A stretch of DNA of 64,000 nucleotides from Epiperipatus broadwayi (GCA_028023455.1 JAQFVV010013332.1:90992-154991); one strand, 5' to 3'. Counted from the first letter of the stretch, positions 46,485-60,294 are shown. Notes: generated by a model not told the origin, from the letters alone. Numbers and translations are program-made.

Positions 46485-49400
46485 TTGTGAATTCTACTTA
46501 AATTCATTTTAATTTTGGAATTAAATTTTGTTTGTCCTTTAAGTTTTTCATGAGATTTTAATCATATATAAATAAAGATATTATTAATAAAAGTAAAATC
46601 TCACTACTGGAAAAAATTCAATGGTTTAAAACGCATTATATCTTAATGTGCCATTTATTTATTTTTACTTTTTGTTTAGAAAGGTAGAATTTGTTAACTA
46701 TGTTTGGTTAAGAATTATTCATATCTTCTTTTTTGTTGTAGCAATAGATATAAATAATATTAATTAAAAATAAATAAATTTATTTTTTATTTTTGTTAGA
46801 TTAGAAAATATTCTTTTTGAGTATTTTTATAATTTTAGAGACATATCGTATATATTGCGCATAAATTGTGTCATTGGTTTAAAATATGATTTTAGCCCCT
46901 ATTAATATTTGAATATTCTCATTTTTCAGGCTTTCTTTAAATAATATCTGGAAGTTGATGTATAGGTATAATGATTTGAAACTACTAGTTAGAAATTTAA
47001 ATTTAGATGTTACTATCCAATTTTAAATATCATTTGCCCCTATTTTGACATGCATTGTAAGTTTTATATAACAACGTAAGTGGATATCTTTAAATTTTAT
47101 TTCATCTTTCTTTTCATTTTTGAACTGTTAATGAATTTTACAACATTTTATTTAACATTTAAAATTCTAACTTTAATGCCTTTATATGTCACAAATGATT
47201 GTAGAAGATCACTGAATATTTGTTTTAGAATGAAGTAAAACAATTATTTCTTGTTTTTTTTTAAATTTAATTTATTTTTTCCTCACCTTTTCTATCTTGT
47301 TTCACTTCTATAAACAATATTATTTTCAGCTCTTCAATTATTTAGTAAACATCAAATCTTTCATCTGAAAAAGGTTGAACTAATTTTATCCCACAGACAT
47401 GGTTTTAGGTCATTTTTTTACTATTGTAATTATTTTAATATTTGTAATAACATAGTTTAAGCATCTGAAATAGTACAAGGAGTTATATATACATATAATA
47501 TCACAAGTTACACTTTTTCTATCCTCTATAGAAATGTAGTTTCTCATATCTTTGACAAATGTGAGAATTAACATTGTTTACACTTACAAAAACTCGTAAA
47601 TACTTTTACTTATACATACAAAATCGTGGTTATCACTGAATTCATTAAAACAACATTTTTTACACCTGCAACAACAGATGAGGTGTTCAAAATCTTGAAG
47701 ATAATTCTCTAGGTAATTTAATCTAGACTCTTTAAAGATGATGATACAAGAGCTTGAAAGTAGAATTTATATATGTACTACAAAATAAAAGTTGGATTTA
47801 AAATTTGCAGTTTAGTTTTCTCTTTTTTTTTACTACTAATTTAAATTTATAAAGCAAAAATGTTTTGTAATTAAACTACATGTCATGATCCATAAAAGCA
47901 TAATTCTCTAATCACTAATTAAAAAGCCGATTTTTGAAATGCATGAATATTTTATTAATTGTTTTTGCAATAATAGTTTTTTTTACTCATTCCACCCCTC
48001 CCATTTTAATTCTATTTTTATTATTATCTATAATTTAAATATAAAGAAAACTAAATTTACAACATTTAAGTTCTTTTTTTACTTTAATTTTTATTTATTC
48101 AATTTATTAAAAAGCCTTTTTGTATATTATTTTAATCTTTCTTTTGGCTTATTCTTATTTAGGACTTAATTTCTAATATTTACTTTCTTAAACATTGCAT
48201 TATTTACTTTACATTAATTATGTTTAGGTTTTTGACATTGCCGTTATTCATTAATAGAAAAAAAAAAACTTTATAATTGCTTTAATTATTGATGAACCAG
48301 TTTTATTATTATAAAAATACTATATTCTAATCCCTTGTAATGCTTTGAATTTATTTTATTTAGGATTACTTATTTCTTATTTAAGCAAATGCCATTTAAT
48401 ATTTTTTCAAGATGTTATTAAAAAATAACAAATAATGCATAATTTTATTTTTCATCATCTGGAATTCTATCTCTTCTATAGCTGTGTTACTTATTTTTTG
48501 ATTCAATGCATATATTTTATACTCTTATATCATATACTCTGATTATTGTGTGTCTGTCTTGTACAATATTTTAATTCAATTTTCTCACAAATTCCAATCT
48601 AATTGAAACTTTGATATATATGTATTCTGAAAGACTATACATATTTTTAGATTTTGAAAATAATTTAGAAAAAAATTAAATTTTTAATTTTATACAGGAT
48701 TCAATAGTTTTTACAGGACTTCAATCTAATGGTATTAAATTGGGTTTTAACTTTTTTATTTTCAATTTCTGGAACAAATAAAGCTAAAAGCAGAAAAAAA
48801 AAAAACTTTTATTCACATAAAAGCAGTACTCCCCCTCCCCCAGTTATTAAAGCATAAAAAAAATTTCTGCAGCAATCACAATGTTCTTAATATTACACAC
48901 CCAAAATAAAAGCATGTACTGCTCATGTGCAGAACAAATCTGATAATATTTATGAATATGAGTGCAGCACAATGGAGAAAAATCTATTTTTTTTGTTTTG
49001 TAGTGCATTTATTTGAAATAAAAATGTATTTTATATATATTAATTTTGTTTTTTTCTTTATGTAAATAAAAGTTAATTAAAAGTAAGAGTGCAAACAAAA
49101 AGTAAAAAGAAAATATCACAATATTTATTGTGTTAATAGAAATATAAATATGTTAATTTTAATGTCATAAAAATCTCATGCTTCAGTTTTCTACTTTTTA
49201 AAATATTATTGTGAATATTTAACATTTCAAATTTTTTTAACATTTTAATTTTAAAATTTTTGAAATTTTAAAATTAGGATTTTAAAAAAGAAAGTATAAA
49301 AATGTTTTTATAGTGTATTTATGCATTTATAATTATGTGATTCATAATTTAAGTTTTTTGTACATAAATACTTGTAGTATCTATATATTTCTCTTGAAAA

Positions 49401-51410
49401 AGAATAAAAAATATAGTCATAATTTTTGAAGAATTTATATTCAAATTATAATTGAAATAAGTTGAAATTGCGATTGATTTTTTTATTAGTATATAGTATA
49501 TTGTTTTAAATTATTTAGCAATGAATCTCAATGAACAGTGATGAACAGCTTTTCTAGATTTATGAAACATATTCATTACCAAATTTTATTTTTTTTTAAA
49601 TAATTGTCTTGAAACATTAGACATAAGTTAATGATTTTTAAATATTTATTTTGCTGTTTTAAAAAAGAAAAAAAAATGAATGGAACCACTGTATAGGAAC
49701 TAAAATTATTGTAAGTTAAAAATAAAATATTTATAAATATAGATTTTAGTTGTAGAATAAAAATAAACTGGAAAGGAATTCTGATTACTTCTGATATTTA
49801 TTTAGACAACATTATAAATCATATGAAAGAAAACCAATCTTTCAGATTTGCACTACTCCTATAAATGTGCTTGTGCTCCTCCATCAATAAGTGGTTTTAA
49901 AAGCATAGGTGAGTCACCCATTCTTAGAACTTATTTTATATAAACCAGTACCTATTGACTGTGCATAATTCAGAACTTGATACTGTTGTGAACCTGATAA
50001 TTAAAATAAATTTGTACAAATTTAATTATACTACAGGAATGAGACAGTATCTTATTATTATTTATCCACAGTTTTGAATTATATTAATTTAAATTTTGTA
50101 ATTAATGTATTAATGATCTATAGTGACTCTTCCCTTTGATACATAGAATTAAATTTGTATAAATAATTTGATATTATCAGGCTTACAGTAGAACCAAGTC
50201 CTCAATTAAGTACAGCAAAAAAGTGTTGGCTTATATAAAAATAAGCTCTAAGAATAAGTCATTTACCCATGTTTTTAGAATACTTATTAATAGGTGTGAT
50301 GCAAGTAAATTAATACCAGATGACATGTTTAAAAGATTGGTTTCCTGTCACATGATTTACGTATAGAGATTATTAATATATTAATTACATAATATTATTA
50401 AAATAGATTTGCATTAATGTAATTATGATTAGTATGGGAGAAAAAAATTGCTTGCAATGTAGCAATACTTGTTGATAATGAGTATGAGTTTAAAAAACTA
50501 ATAATTAGAAATGGTGAAATTAATATAAGTATAGGAATGAAAAAGTTAAGTGAGATAAACACCGAAGCAATAGAAAAAATAAAATATAATTCTTGTAATA
50601 AGGTTGATTTTTAGTAAACTGTCTAATTGTGAAAATAATAAAAATTTAAATGGAAATAATAATTAGCAGACAAATAATAAAAATAAATATTTCCTTAAAA
50701 TTCAGAACTTTTATCTTCTGAAAATTTTAATTTGATGTTAATTATGGAGGATAACAATATTTTTTAAATTAATGCTTAATAAAAAGCATGTGAGTTAAAC
50801 TAATGTTTAAAGTTAAAAATTTAATGAAAGTATTTTCATAAAAACAATTCAGTTAGTTTTTGATACATACTAAGTAATGAATATAATAAGCTCAATATTA
50901 TGGAGACTTGCAAATAAAATTCTATATACATAAATGTGGGAGTAAATAGTTTATATAATTAAATAGCAATTATATTTTATTAATATGTGAATGATTCTAT
51001 GTAAATATGGGAAGGCATTTTTTTAAAAAAATATAATTGATATAAATATAGAAGGTGATAATATTTATGTATAATTAATATTTGAAATGAGTTGTATGAT
51101 GAAATTTGATCTCTTTCGAAGGAATGAGATTCTCAGTGAAGAATGTAGGATTGCTAAAAATATTATTTATGGTAGAGTACTATTTGAGGCATGAATAATG
51201 TGAACATAGTAGTCTTTGCAACCATAAATATTTAACATTATTAATAAATATTATTAGAAAAATCTAGACAATTCTAAAGTAAACAATTTCCAGCCATAAT
51301 GAATATAGTGGAAATTATACTTGCCCAATTACTTTTGTCTATTTAGGTGTAAAGGTGGAAGCCAATCATTGTGGTATTTTTCTGAAGGTTTGTGATCATG
51401 GTATTTTAGT
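46483..51410. other. AT-rich intergenic DNA
   Basis: About 5 kb with no recognised gene, repeat family or RNA motif. The plus-strand frame 47939-48169 is Phe/Asn-rich low complexity. Poly-A and poly-T runs are frequent. Confidence 0.5.
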
Positions 51411-51535
51411 TGTATTTATATATTGGACTGTATCCATCATTTAATATTAAAAAATGAATAACTTTAAAAAAATTACCTTTATTAAAATTTTCTAATTACA
51501 TTCAACTTTTAGTAATAGTACACTAGTTAATATAG

Positions 51536-51577
51536 GCACAACATTTTGAGAGATATTCTCCTCTCATTTTCAGGTGC
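51536..51577 (-). ncRNA. Hammerhead-like relic, left PLE end
   Basis: On the minus strand GCAC pairs with GUGC as stem I. A core CUGAAAA stands for CUGANGA, stem II pairs UGAGAG with CUCUCA, and AAAAUGUU stands where GAAACGUU is expected, consistent with CpG decay. Recognisable as a hammerhead layout but not active by inspection. Confidence 0.45.
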
Positions 51578-51681
51578 TGCTGGACTGATTAGTGACAGTA
51601 CTACATGTGAATTGAATTCAGACTCTTAGTTTATTAAATAGTAATTATAAATTTATTTAAACACACATTGAATATGTAAGT

Positions 51682-51730
51682 AATATTTACTAAGGCTGTA
51701 AACTTCAAGAATATGCACATGAAAATTTAT
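51682..51730 (+). repeat. Half of the 20.5-kb palindrome family, decayed
   Basis: AATATTTACTAAGGCTGTAA followed by a diverged ATGCACATGAAAATTT block matches the left arm of the 20466-20631 palindrome. It lies inside the left arm of the PLE palindrome and is not mirrored on the right, so it arrived after, or was lost from, one side. Confidence 0.55.
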
Positions 51731-51874
51731 TGAATAGTGAATTTTAAGATAATGCTCTGACCAACTGATTCATCCTGCCAAAGGAAATAGTCACAAAAAT
51801 CATATACTTATCTATGAGTTTCATCTTAAGTTTTCCACTTTTTCTAAAAGTAAACTTGATTAGTGGTTCCATAC

Positions 51875-52165
51875 GTAATATATACTCATACTTGGTTGAT
51901 TTATGGGGTTATTCACTATTAGCATGTGAGCAGCTTCTTTGAATTTTCTACTTTATACCTTTTCTTCTGTATTTCAATTTTTTAAAATATTTTCCCAATT
52001 TAACATATCTTCACTAGCACATACATGATATGTTACCTTAAACACATCTGTATTTCTTTTTTAATCATCAGTTTATGCTCTTTCAATCACTTTTTAATGA
52101 CGCAGATGGTCTTACCAATATCTGTTCTTCAACATTTATATGGAATTTCATAGAGGCAGTTTTTG
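51875..52165 (-). pseudogene. PLE GIY-YIG endonuclease remnant, left arm
   Basis: On the minus strand the first frame shows LYEIPYKC, then a stop, then DIGKT (the YIG-T position) and LKEHKLMI. Further on, KFKEAAHMLIVNNPINQP and VWNH match the end of the right-arm copy. Several stop codons lie between. The pattern (C-x-x, YIGET, KEH, then R..KEA) is that of the PLE endonuclease. Confidence 0.7.
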
Positions 52166-52339
52166 ATTGCAGCATTTCAAGTATAGGTTTTGTAGATGTT
52201 AAAATTCCTCATAGTGTGATATGGCCATACTACCCTATAAGGAATTTGAGCATCTATAAAACCTAATATCAGAACTGCTTTTCAAAGCCATACCACCCTA
52301 CAAAATTTGTAACATCTATAAAGCCTAAATTTTAAATGC

Positions 52340-52640
52340 TGAAAAGCAAAAACTGCATCAATGAAAGACCATAAAAATGTGGATAAATGTATATTGGTGA
52401 GACCAGTTGCTCCACTGAAAGTGATTTCAAGTTAACAAACTGATGATAAAAAATAAAATGGATGTATATAAGATAGGAGACTATGTATTTACAATGAACA
52501 TATGTTTAATTGGAAAAATACAAATATATTGGATAGAGAGAAAAGTATAGAAAGAAAATTCAAAGAAGCAGCTCACATGGCAATGTTAAATAATTCTATA
52601 AATCAGCCTAGTGTGTCTATACATAATGTATGGAATTCAT
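52340..52640 (+). pseudogene. PLE GIY-YIG endonuclease remnant, right arm
   Basis: On the plus strand, KCG, a stop, then MYIGETS at 52388-52408. After a frame change, FNWKNTNILDRE, then RKFKEAAHMAMLNNSINQP and VWNS, ending near 52638. Matches the left-arm remnant in all blocks. No intact frame remains. Confidence 0.75.
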
Positions 52641-52836
52641 TAGTCAATTTTTGTTTTTAGTAAAAAGTGGACAAATAATGAAGAACCACATAGATATATG
52701 TTATGAAATTTCTACTGACTGTTCCCTTTGGCATGTTGGCACAGTTAGTTAAAGAATTAACTTAAAATTGAAAATTCAAGAAACTATTGATCCAGATTCA
52801 ATTTCCATGCTACTGTTATCAGTGATCAGTCCACCA

Positions 52837-52882
52837 ACTCCAGAAAAAAAGAGAAGAATAATACATTTTGAAATGTTGTGCT
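52837..52882 (+). ncRNA. Hammerhead-like relic, right PLE end
   Basis: Counterpart of 51536-51577. The second core is GAAA followed by UGUUGUGC, fitting an original GAAACGUUGUGC. The first core and stem II are worn down. Identified mainly through alignment with the left copy. Confidence 0.4.
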
Positions 52883-53002
52883 TATACTAACTTTGTACTA
52901 TTACTAGCAGGTGAATATAATTGGAAAATTGAAATAAAAATTTTGTAAAGACATTTAATGTGTAATATTAGATAATGGAAATAGTCCAATATATAAATAC
53001 AA

Positions 53003-53724
53003 TCATTGTGGTATTTTTATAAGTGGCTGATATAGTAAGCTATGATATTGGGTCAATAGATAAAACATGGTAAATTGATGATAACCTTGTTTGGTTTGTT
53101 TATTTGTTTCATGGTAATTTAATATTAATTTATAAACTATTAGTCATATTAATTTGAAAAATAGATGAGGTCTTTTCTTATCTTCAAATAGAAGTTCACA
53201 TGGCTATAAACTGAAACAAATGTGCATGTGGAAATTTTAATTATATATAATTTATGAATTATTGATAAATTTCTGATTAATAATAACATATTACTTTTAA
53301 TAAAATATTGGCACGTTATTGCTAATATTTTTGATAGATAATTTGTGAAAATATATTTAAATATAATTTAAAATTGCTTCTGCAATATAAAATATATCTT
53401 GGGACTCATGTAATATTTTCAAATGTTTTTCTTTATATGTTGCAGAAATATGTGCTGAAATGAAAACTGTAAATATATCTAAAAAGATCCAAACAGAACT
53501 TGTATTAATGATGTCACATAGATATGTTTAAGTGAGTTTAAAGTTTATATCTGATTTATAATTAATTAGTCATTATTATTAATCCATTCTTTTAAGACAG
53601 TAAAAATGGAAAGAAGTTTAACCCATTATGCTGCGTTTACATATATTTAAATAAATCAACAATGTAATATCAAATATCTTTATATAACATCAATAATATA
53701 TATAATAATAATCATATATAAAAA
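53003..53724. other. AT-rich intergenic DNA between two palindromes
   Basis: No feature recognised. Confidence 0.45.
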
Positions 53725-54455
53725 AGCTCACTTTTCCAAATATTAATTTTTGCTCTTATCACTGTGCTGTAACTAATTTACAATTACAACCGACCTTACA
53801 TACATAGAGACATGTATTTTTTTATAAAATTATCATATTACCGAGTAAAATCATACAATATTTTTAAGGCATTAAAAAACCTATATAATGTATATTACAT
53901 CACCTTCCTTTCATTTATCATTAGCCAATTATTAATCAAATTAATTGATATTTTATATGCTTTCATATTTTCATTATAATTAATGTAATTGGTTTCATAT
54001 ATCTAAGTTGTTCAATTAGATAAAAGAACAAAAGAACATAATAATGCTATTAATAGAATAGATTATAGCTCTGTTTATACATTCATTATTTAAAATATGG
54101 ACATAAAATAGATTGTGTCAAAAATATAAGACCTTTAAATTATATTAAAGTAATTAATAGAAGGTTATGAAATCAACTACATTAAGTATAACAAAAATAA
54201 TTACATAATATAAATAAAACATCTATTAATTTGACTAATAATTGGCTAATGATAAATGAATGGAAGGTTATGTAATATACATTGTATAGTTTTTCTGGTG
54301 TCTTAAAACTATTGTATGATTTTAATAGGTTATAACTAGTATTATAAAAATGGTGGATGCCACTATGTATGCTATGTAGATTGTAATTATAAATTAGTTG
54401 AAGCACATTGAAAAGGGCAAAAATTAATAATTTAAAATTTGCTAAAAAAAGCTTT
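53725..54455. mobile_element. Large foldback with arms of about 280 bp
   Basis: The left arm (about 53725-54003) and right arm (about 54163-54455) are reverse complements with scattered differences. Matching blocks include AAGCTCACTTTTCC and ATTAATTTTTGC at the outside, ACTAATTTACAATTACAA, AAAATCATACAAT, and ATTTATCATTAGCCAATTATT. A spacer of about 160 bp separates them. No coding capacity: the minus-strand frame 54182-54406 lies in the right arm. AT microsatellites flank both ends. A transcript would form a long hairpin RNA. Confidence 0.75.
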
Positions 54456-54465
54456 TTTGTGGTTG

Positions 54466-54509
54466 GTTATTATTATATATATATATGTTATATATATATA
54501 TATATATAT
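54466..54509. repeat. (AT)n microsatellite
   Basis: Two AT runs with a GTTAT interruption, immediately after the foldback. Confidence 0.95.
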
Positions 54510-54660
54510 GTTGCAAACTTTCACATATATGCCAACATGAGAATACTGTTAAAATTCCAAATAACATATTAGAACAGACTTGGCTAGCATGATCATCAGT
54601 AGACATAAGTAGGGGCCATAGGACACTACCAATATTACCTTACATCAGCCCTTCATTTTT
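54510..54660 (-). mobile_element. Possible PLE terminal fragment
   Basis: On the minus strand CUACUGAUGA is followed by UCAUGCUAGCCAAGUCUG, then a stretch ending in CATATATGTGAAAGTTTGCAA against an (AT)n run. The layout (CUGAUGA, short stem-forming piece, GUC, microsatellite tail) resembles PLE ends, but no GAAA core or stem I pairing could be found. Tentative. Confidence 0.35.
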
Positions 54661-56080
54661 CATTGCTAATATTAAACATTGACTAAATTAACTTCAAGAT
54701 CTAAATAAAAAATATTACAAGATAAATTTAATTTGCATTTCTTCTATAAATAGCCAATAATCAGGAGAGAATTCATCTATAAAATAAGTATGGGATTAGA
54801 GTTATAAGTTGGACGATAAATGAATAAAGATGTAGAGGATTAAATGGATGGTGAAAAACAAATAATAATTAACTAGTGAAAATGAATGAACTTAAGAGTG
54901 AGGAGAAGAAAAAAAATGTGTTAGGGTGAAGAATAATTAAGATTGTGATACAATAGGGATCAATGGAGGATGAATTAATTATGATGGTGACTTGAGATGG
55001 AATGAAGATGAAATAAAAAAAAAATACATATAGACTATGATAACAATGTTGATGATGAAGAATTAGATTCTGAACTATAAAAGTAATATTGTATCAAACA
55101 ACAGCAAGACATTAATGAAATGAAGGCAAAGGGTTCTAAGCTTGACTAAAACAAAATATTTAGCCACTAAATTAAAATGGATTATGAGTTTTAAACTAGA
55201 AAAAAAAACTTTCGTTTTAAAATTATACAGAATCAATTAAAAAAAAGAATAAACATAAGAGATCAAGGCAATGCATAATAAGTAACTTAAGAAATGAAAA
55301 GCTAACAATAGATTCAAAGTTGAGACTATTAATCAATAACATACTTTTCTGAGGGTTTAAATAATTTGAATGCTACTATTATAAAAAGGTATATCTAGAT
55401 CAGTGAGAGGGATTTTGCCACTACCCAAATATAATTAGCAAAGCCAGCTCATAAAACAAAAATATAATTGAAAAAGATTATTTGATAATTCCAATACTAA
55501 CAATAAAATGAACTTTAAATTTTATAAATTATTTATAAATTCTTAATAAAGTAAATATAACAATAATTTACAAATTATATTTTATGTAACGATCATGGAC
55601 AATATGATAAAGATCAGTGATTGATGTATCTAATGATTTAGATAAACAGGTTATTCAAAAAACTAAATATTTAATCTTTAAAACATTATTTGAAAATAAT
55701 ACTTGTACTTAAGATCAAAAGTGTTTTGATAAATAAACAATAAAATTTTATATATTCTACATTTTAAAGTTTGACAATACATATTTTGATATGCTAATGC
55801 ATAATACAATCTATTATATTAACTTATGATGATATTTATGACAACAATAAAAATAATCTGTTGATAGCGATAACAATAGCAATAAGGATAGTAGTGCTTA
55901 ACAATAAGGCCACAGATAATTACATATATTTTCAAACAAAATTTATTTACATTATTTACAAGTTTATAAAAAAATAATAATAACAAAGAAAGCATATATG
56001 TTTTTGGACAATTATGCACAGATATTATATAAAACAAGATTTAATTATGTCTTGTGTTGTTATCTGAGAGGTATCGCAGC
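54661..56080. other. AT-rich intergenic DNA
   Basis: No feature recognised. The minus-strand frame 55819-56037 is low complexity. Confidence 0.5.
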
Positions 56081-56140
56081 CGCCATGCAAGCAAGTAGTT
56101 GGTTGCAGATGGTTGTGGGTTCGCGTCTCGGCAGATGCTA
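56081..56140 (+). mobile_element. GC-rich tRNA-like patch, possible SINE remnant
   Basis: An isolated GC-rich block in very AT-rich DNA. It contains GTATCGCAGCCGCCATGC and, 35 bases on, a good B-box-like motif, GGGTTCGCGTCTC. Spacing fits a tRNA-derived RNA polymerase III promoter. A complete cloverleaf was not found, so a SINE head is more likely than a tRNA gene. Confidence 0.45.
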
Positions 56141-59100
56141 TGACATATGAAAAAAACAAACAAACATGATTTAATTAGATCATTATATTACTAAGGGAAG
56201 GTCTCTTAGGATTTGTTTACCATTTTAGTAGATTATTATAATTTTTAATTAATTATTATTTAAGTCTATTACTTACATTGAGTTTATTTTGGCTTATTAT
56301 ACATTTTATATTTACTTATTTATTAATAGCATATTATTTACATTTCAAAATTCCTGTGCAATGGTTAATAAGCTATCAATATTACATTATACAAGATATC
56401 ACAATGAATATACTTAAGATATAATAATTTATGCTACCATATGTTACTAAGAATTATTGAATTCTTATTTTAATCCATTTATTTAGATTATTAGATAGCC
56501 AACATTGCTTTAAGAGTCAAAACTATTATTATTCTACTTTTCAATTATTAGTTTTATCTTGTAGAAAAGATATCAGCATTCTAAATAAATTGGGTATATT
56601 AACAATAAATAATGTAGATTAATGATATAGATGGAATCATGTCAAATGGATAGGCACTAAGTAACAATCTACTATATAAAATAACTTTCAATTAATATTA
56701 TTTTTTAATCATCGTTTTGCTCAATGTTAAGTAGAGTCTACATTTTCAAATACAATATTTCAGAAATGATTCTGTTGTTATCGATACTAAACCATTAAAA
56801 CTTGTAATATGGAACATAACAAAACATATAATATATCCAGAGATATAAAAGGGTTGAGCTAAGACAAAAATAACATACTAACAAATGATATCATGTTTAT
56901 TTTATGACTGCAAATGGTCTGGAATCCCGGTGTTATTTCCGGAGCACCTTTAGGGATATAAACTATATCAATACACTACAAAAGTATGGCCTTAATCTTC
57001 TCAAAGTTTTATGAGTATCATTCATGATTCATCCACAATGATCATTTCTATCATCACTCAGGGTAAAGGAACAAGTACATCTGATATGATGCAACATGGA
57101 TCTACTAAATATTTCAAATATTATAAGCATATCATTGTAGTCATTCAACATGATAACAGTAAAATGTCATACTAATATTACTCATCATGAATATATAAAG
57201 ACACTCAGCAAAATGAAATATATTACTGTTTAACACATGAAAATTATCAATTCAAAAATGACCCATAACATATTAATGTCATTAGCTATTAATTAATACA
57301 TTATTATTTATAAAAACACCATATCTAACACAAAGTTGGATATTACCCACTTATTACTACTTAGCAATTGTATCTTTTATCAACTAGAAAGAAAAATATT
57401 AAGAATAAATTGTAATAATTTATTGTGAGAAATTTTAACTTTTTTACTTCTGTTCATATTTTAAATATGAACAAAATTTATAATAAATAAGATTATATTT
57501 ACCCATTGTTATCATATTTAGAACAAGTTTATATTTATATCATGAGATTCACTTTTTACATAAATGGATTTTTACTTCTGTAAAAATAATGTATACAATA
57601 TTACGAGTCACTACATATAATATTAATAATAATAAACGATCATTACATAAACATTCTTTTTTCACATTTTTTCTTGTGAAACAAAGAGAATGGAATCTTT
57701 ATTACAACCATTTAAAATCTGTAGCATTGTATAAGTGTTGAATATTCTTTACCATATGAATATATTTTATACTTATTTATTTGTTTAAATTATAATTATA
57801 GTACGTTTCTGGATTTATAAATAATAATAGTTTTTTTCTGTTAATTCTAAAACTTTGAATATTCCGGAAATTAAAGAAGTTAAAGATAAACATAGCTTCT
57901 TATTTTTATCACCTATATATGGATTTCATATATTTTAATGCTTAATGGAACTGTTTAATAACTAGCATATTATAATTCTGATTCACAATGTGGTTAAAAC
58001 GATAATTAATATACCAAAATAAAGTTGCCATTTAATTCAATATTGGTCAAATTTTATAACTCAATTTAATAAACGTATAAATTCCATTTGCCACTGAAAG
58101 TTACAAGATGTCGTATCCAGTTGGCCCCAATGTAAGTTTTAATGCAACGGAGATAATATTTAATATTAAAAGTATTAATAAATATTTTTGAAAACTTATC
58201 TTGATTTATATTGTTAAATTAGACAGATATAAATTATTATTTTCTTAAATTGACTGTAACATCATAATTTCTTGAATATTTCTAAATTTATTTACCTGTG
58301 TATTATGCAATTAATATAGCATGATGAAAATTATAATGTTTAGGGTTAATTTTAAATACTATCTTATATATGTGAAGACATGCACAAGTGTCTTATAAAT
58401 TTAAAACAGCAATAAAAGCCATTAAATACCTCTTATTACAATCCTGCTCTTTTTAAATTTATTTTCCAACTGAAAGTACAAAATATTTGTCTCTTTTTCT
58501 TTTCTTCCTGTTATTCTAAATAAATTATAATTATATTTATAATGAACACTGAAAATACTATAATTAAAACATTTACAAAATAAAGAGTAAAATTTCAAGC
58601 TTACAAAGTTCTGAGTCGGTTTAAATTTGAAGTCCATTTTGGCAAGCTTTTTTTTCTCCAATATGTCCTTCCAGTTTTTAATGTGAACTTTTGATAATTA
58701 TCATTTGACAGCCATAATATGCTGCATGTGTATAGGTCAAATAGAGTCATTACTCAAATAATTACAAGTTACTAATCCAATTAAATTCCATTTCAATTCA
58801 AATCCAATTTTACTTTTAAATAATTTTCAGCTTCTCTGTTCTTTGTTAATTCAGTTTTCTTTCCTGGTTCTTTTAATTCTTCAACTTTTCCAGTTCTTCC
58901 AGTTCTTTCCAATGAAAATCTGTATTGACCTATTTTTTAATTTTTACTTGAAAGGCTGATTGTAAAAATCAAGACCAAGTGTATTGTCATATGTGCATAC
59001 TTTAACACACAATTAGTAATTCTCCAGTTATTAACATAAATGATAACTAATTAAGCTGTTCAAGACTATTTTAAATAGCAATAAAAATATGCTTAAGAAT

Positions 59101-59514
59101 TAATTATAAATATTAATGTAGAATAACTATAATTTTAAGTTATTTTGACAATTATTTAATAATAATAAAATATTAAATATTTCTATAGTTCTAATTTAAT
59201 CACAACATTAATAAATTATTACTTTGATATACTGAAATTAATCCACCTGACAGACTGTATATAAAAAGTCTCATACACAATCTGCCAGATAGCCTAGCAC
59301 ATATCTTGAATAGCCAATTCTTTATCACTCGCTAAGATTTATTGATGGTACTACCCTATTTTTATAATATAATTTATCAATCATGATAACACACCACTAA
59401 AATAATATATGTATTTAATATAATTAATTATTACCAATTAAAATTTATAATTTTATACAACTGACTATTTAAATATGGCTTGACAAACATTGAACCTAAC
59501 CATAAGGTTATACA
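56141..59514. other. AT-rich intergenic DNA
   Basis: No gene or element I can support. A minus-strand open frame at 58422-58661 is considered and rejected below. 58790-58920 is pyrimidine-rich with repeated CCAGTTCTT. Confidence 0.45.
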
Positions 59515-59541
59515 ATATATATATATATATATATATATATA
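59515..59541. repeat. (AT)n microsatellite
   Basis: About 13 AT units. Confidence 0.95.
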
Positions 59542-60294
59542 GTTGTTATGTAAAAATATTTTATATTATATTCTATGACCGATTTTTTTTTAAGCGTGTG
59601 ATGTCAAATCTGAAAAATCTTGTTCGATATTTATAAATTGTATTGTTGTAATTAAATATAATTTTGTGACCAAAGATTTTATTTCAAATTAATGTGGAAA
59701 GATATTATCTAAATTTTATTCATGACCATGTCAAAATAAAGATATATGAAAGATGGTAATTATAAAAAATACAGCAATAGTATGTTATGTTTTGCTTCAT
59801 ATTAATAAATGAATAGTTCCATGCATATTAAAAATTGCATATTTGATTTACTTATAATATTTAATAGTAAGTGTCAATGGATACCTTTAATTTATATTTG
59901 AATATTTGATGCAAAATATGTAAACTGAGATATCATAGACACGTCCCATCACAATATCTTTAAAACCTATAAAATATTTTAAATTATAAATGCATATATC
60001 CTCTGAAAATTTTATAAACTAAACAGTTTATGTAACTGAGAATATACTTAATGTTGTACATGTGTAGAAAGAATAATATTTCATCAAATATAACTAAATC
60101 AATAACTAAATAATGCATAGAAATTGGAAAGAAATGTAATAACCAAAATATATCTACTTATTTTATAGTTTAATATATATTTCATGAAATACCTAACAAC
60201 TTTGTTGTGAATATTTTTCAACAAAAAATGCAACTGTTACTGTTAACAACATACATATATTTCTACTTAAAAATATACATTTTTAGTAAACATT

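Larger units (their letters stand above)
51411..53002. mobile_element. 1.6-kb palindrome of two head-to-head Penelope-like 3' ends
   Basis: The left half (51411-52270) on the minus strand and the right half (52283-53002) on the plus strand are diverged reverse complements. Each runs outward from the centre with a GIY-YIG endonuclease remnant, then a hammerhead-like relic, then a tail ending near AGTCCAATATATAAATAC or its counterpart. Both coding parts have stops and frameshifts, so the insertion is old. PLEs often carry inverted terminal segments, but here the coding ends themselves are duplicated in mirror image. Confidence 0.75.

Noticed and set aside
58422-58680. Minus-strand frame with an exon-like charged segment (WKDILEKKKLAKMDF) followed by a GTAAG at about 58597
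   Set aside because: It could be a short exon with a donor site, but no acceptor, partner exon or recognisable domain was found, so I do not annotate it.
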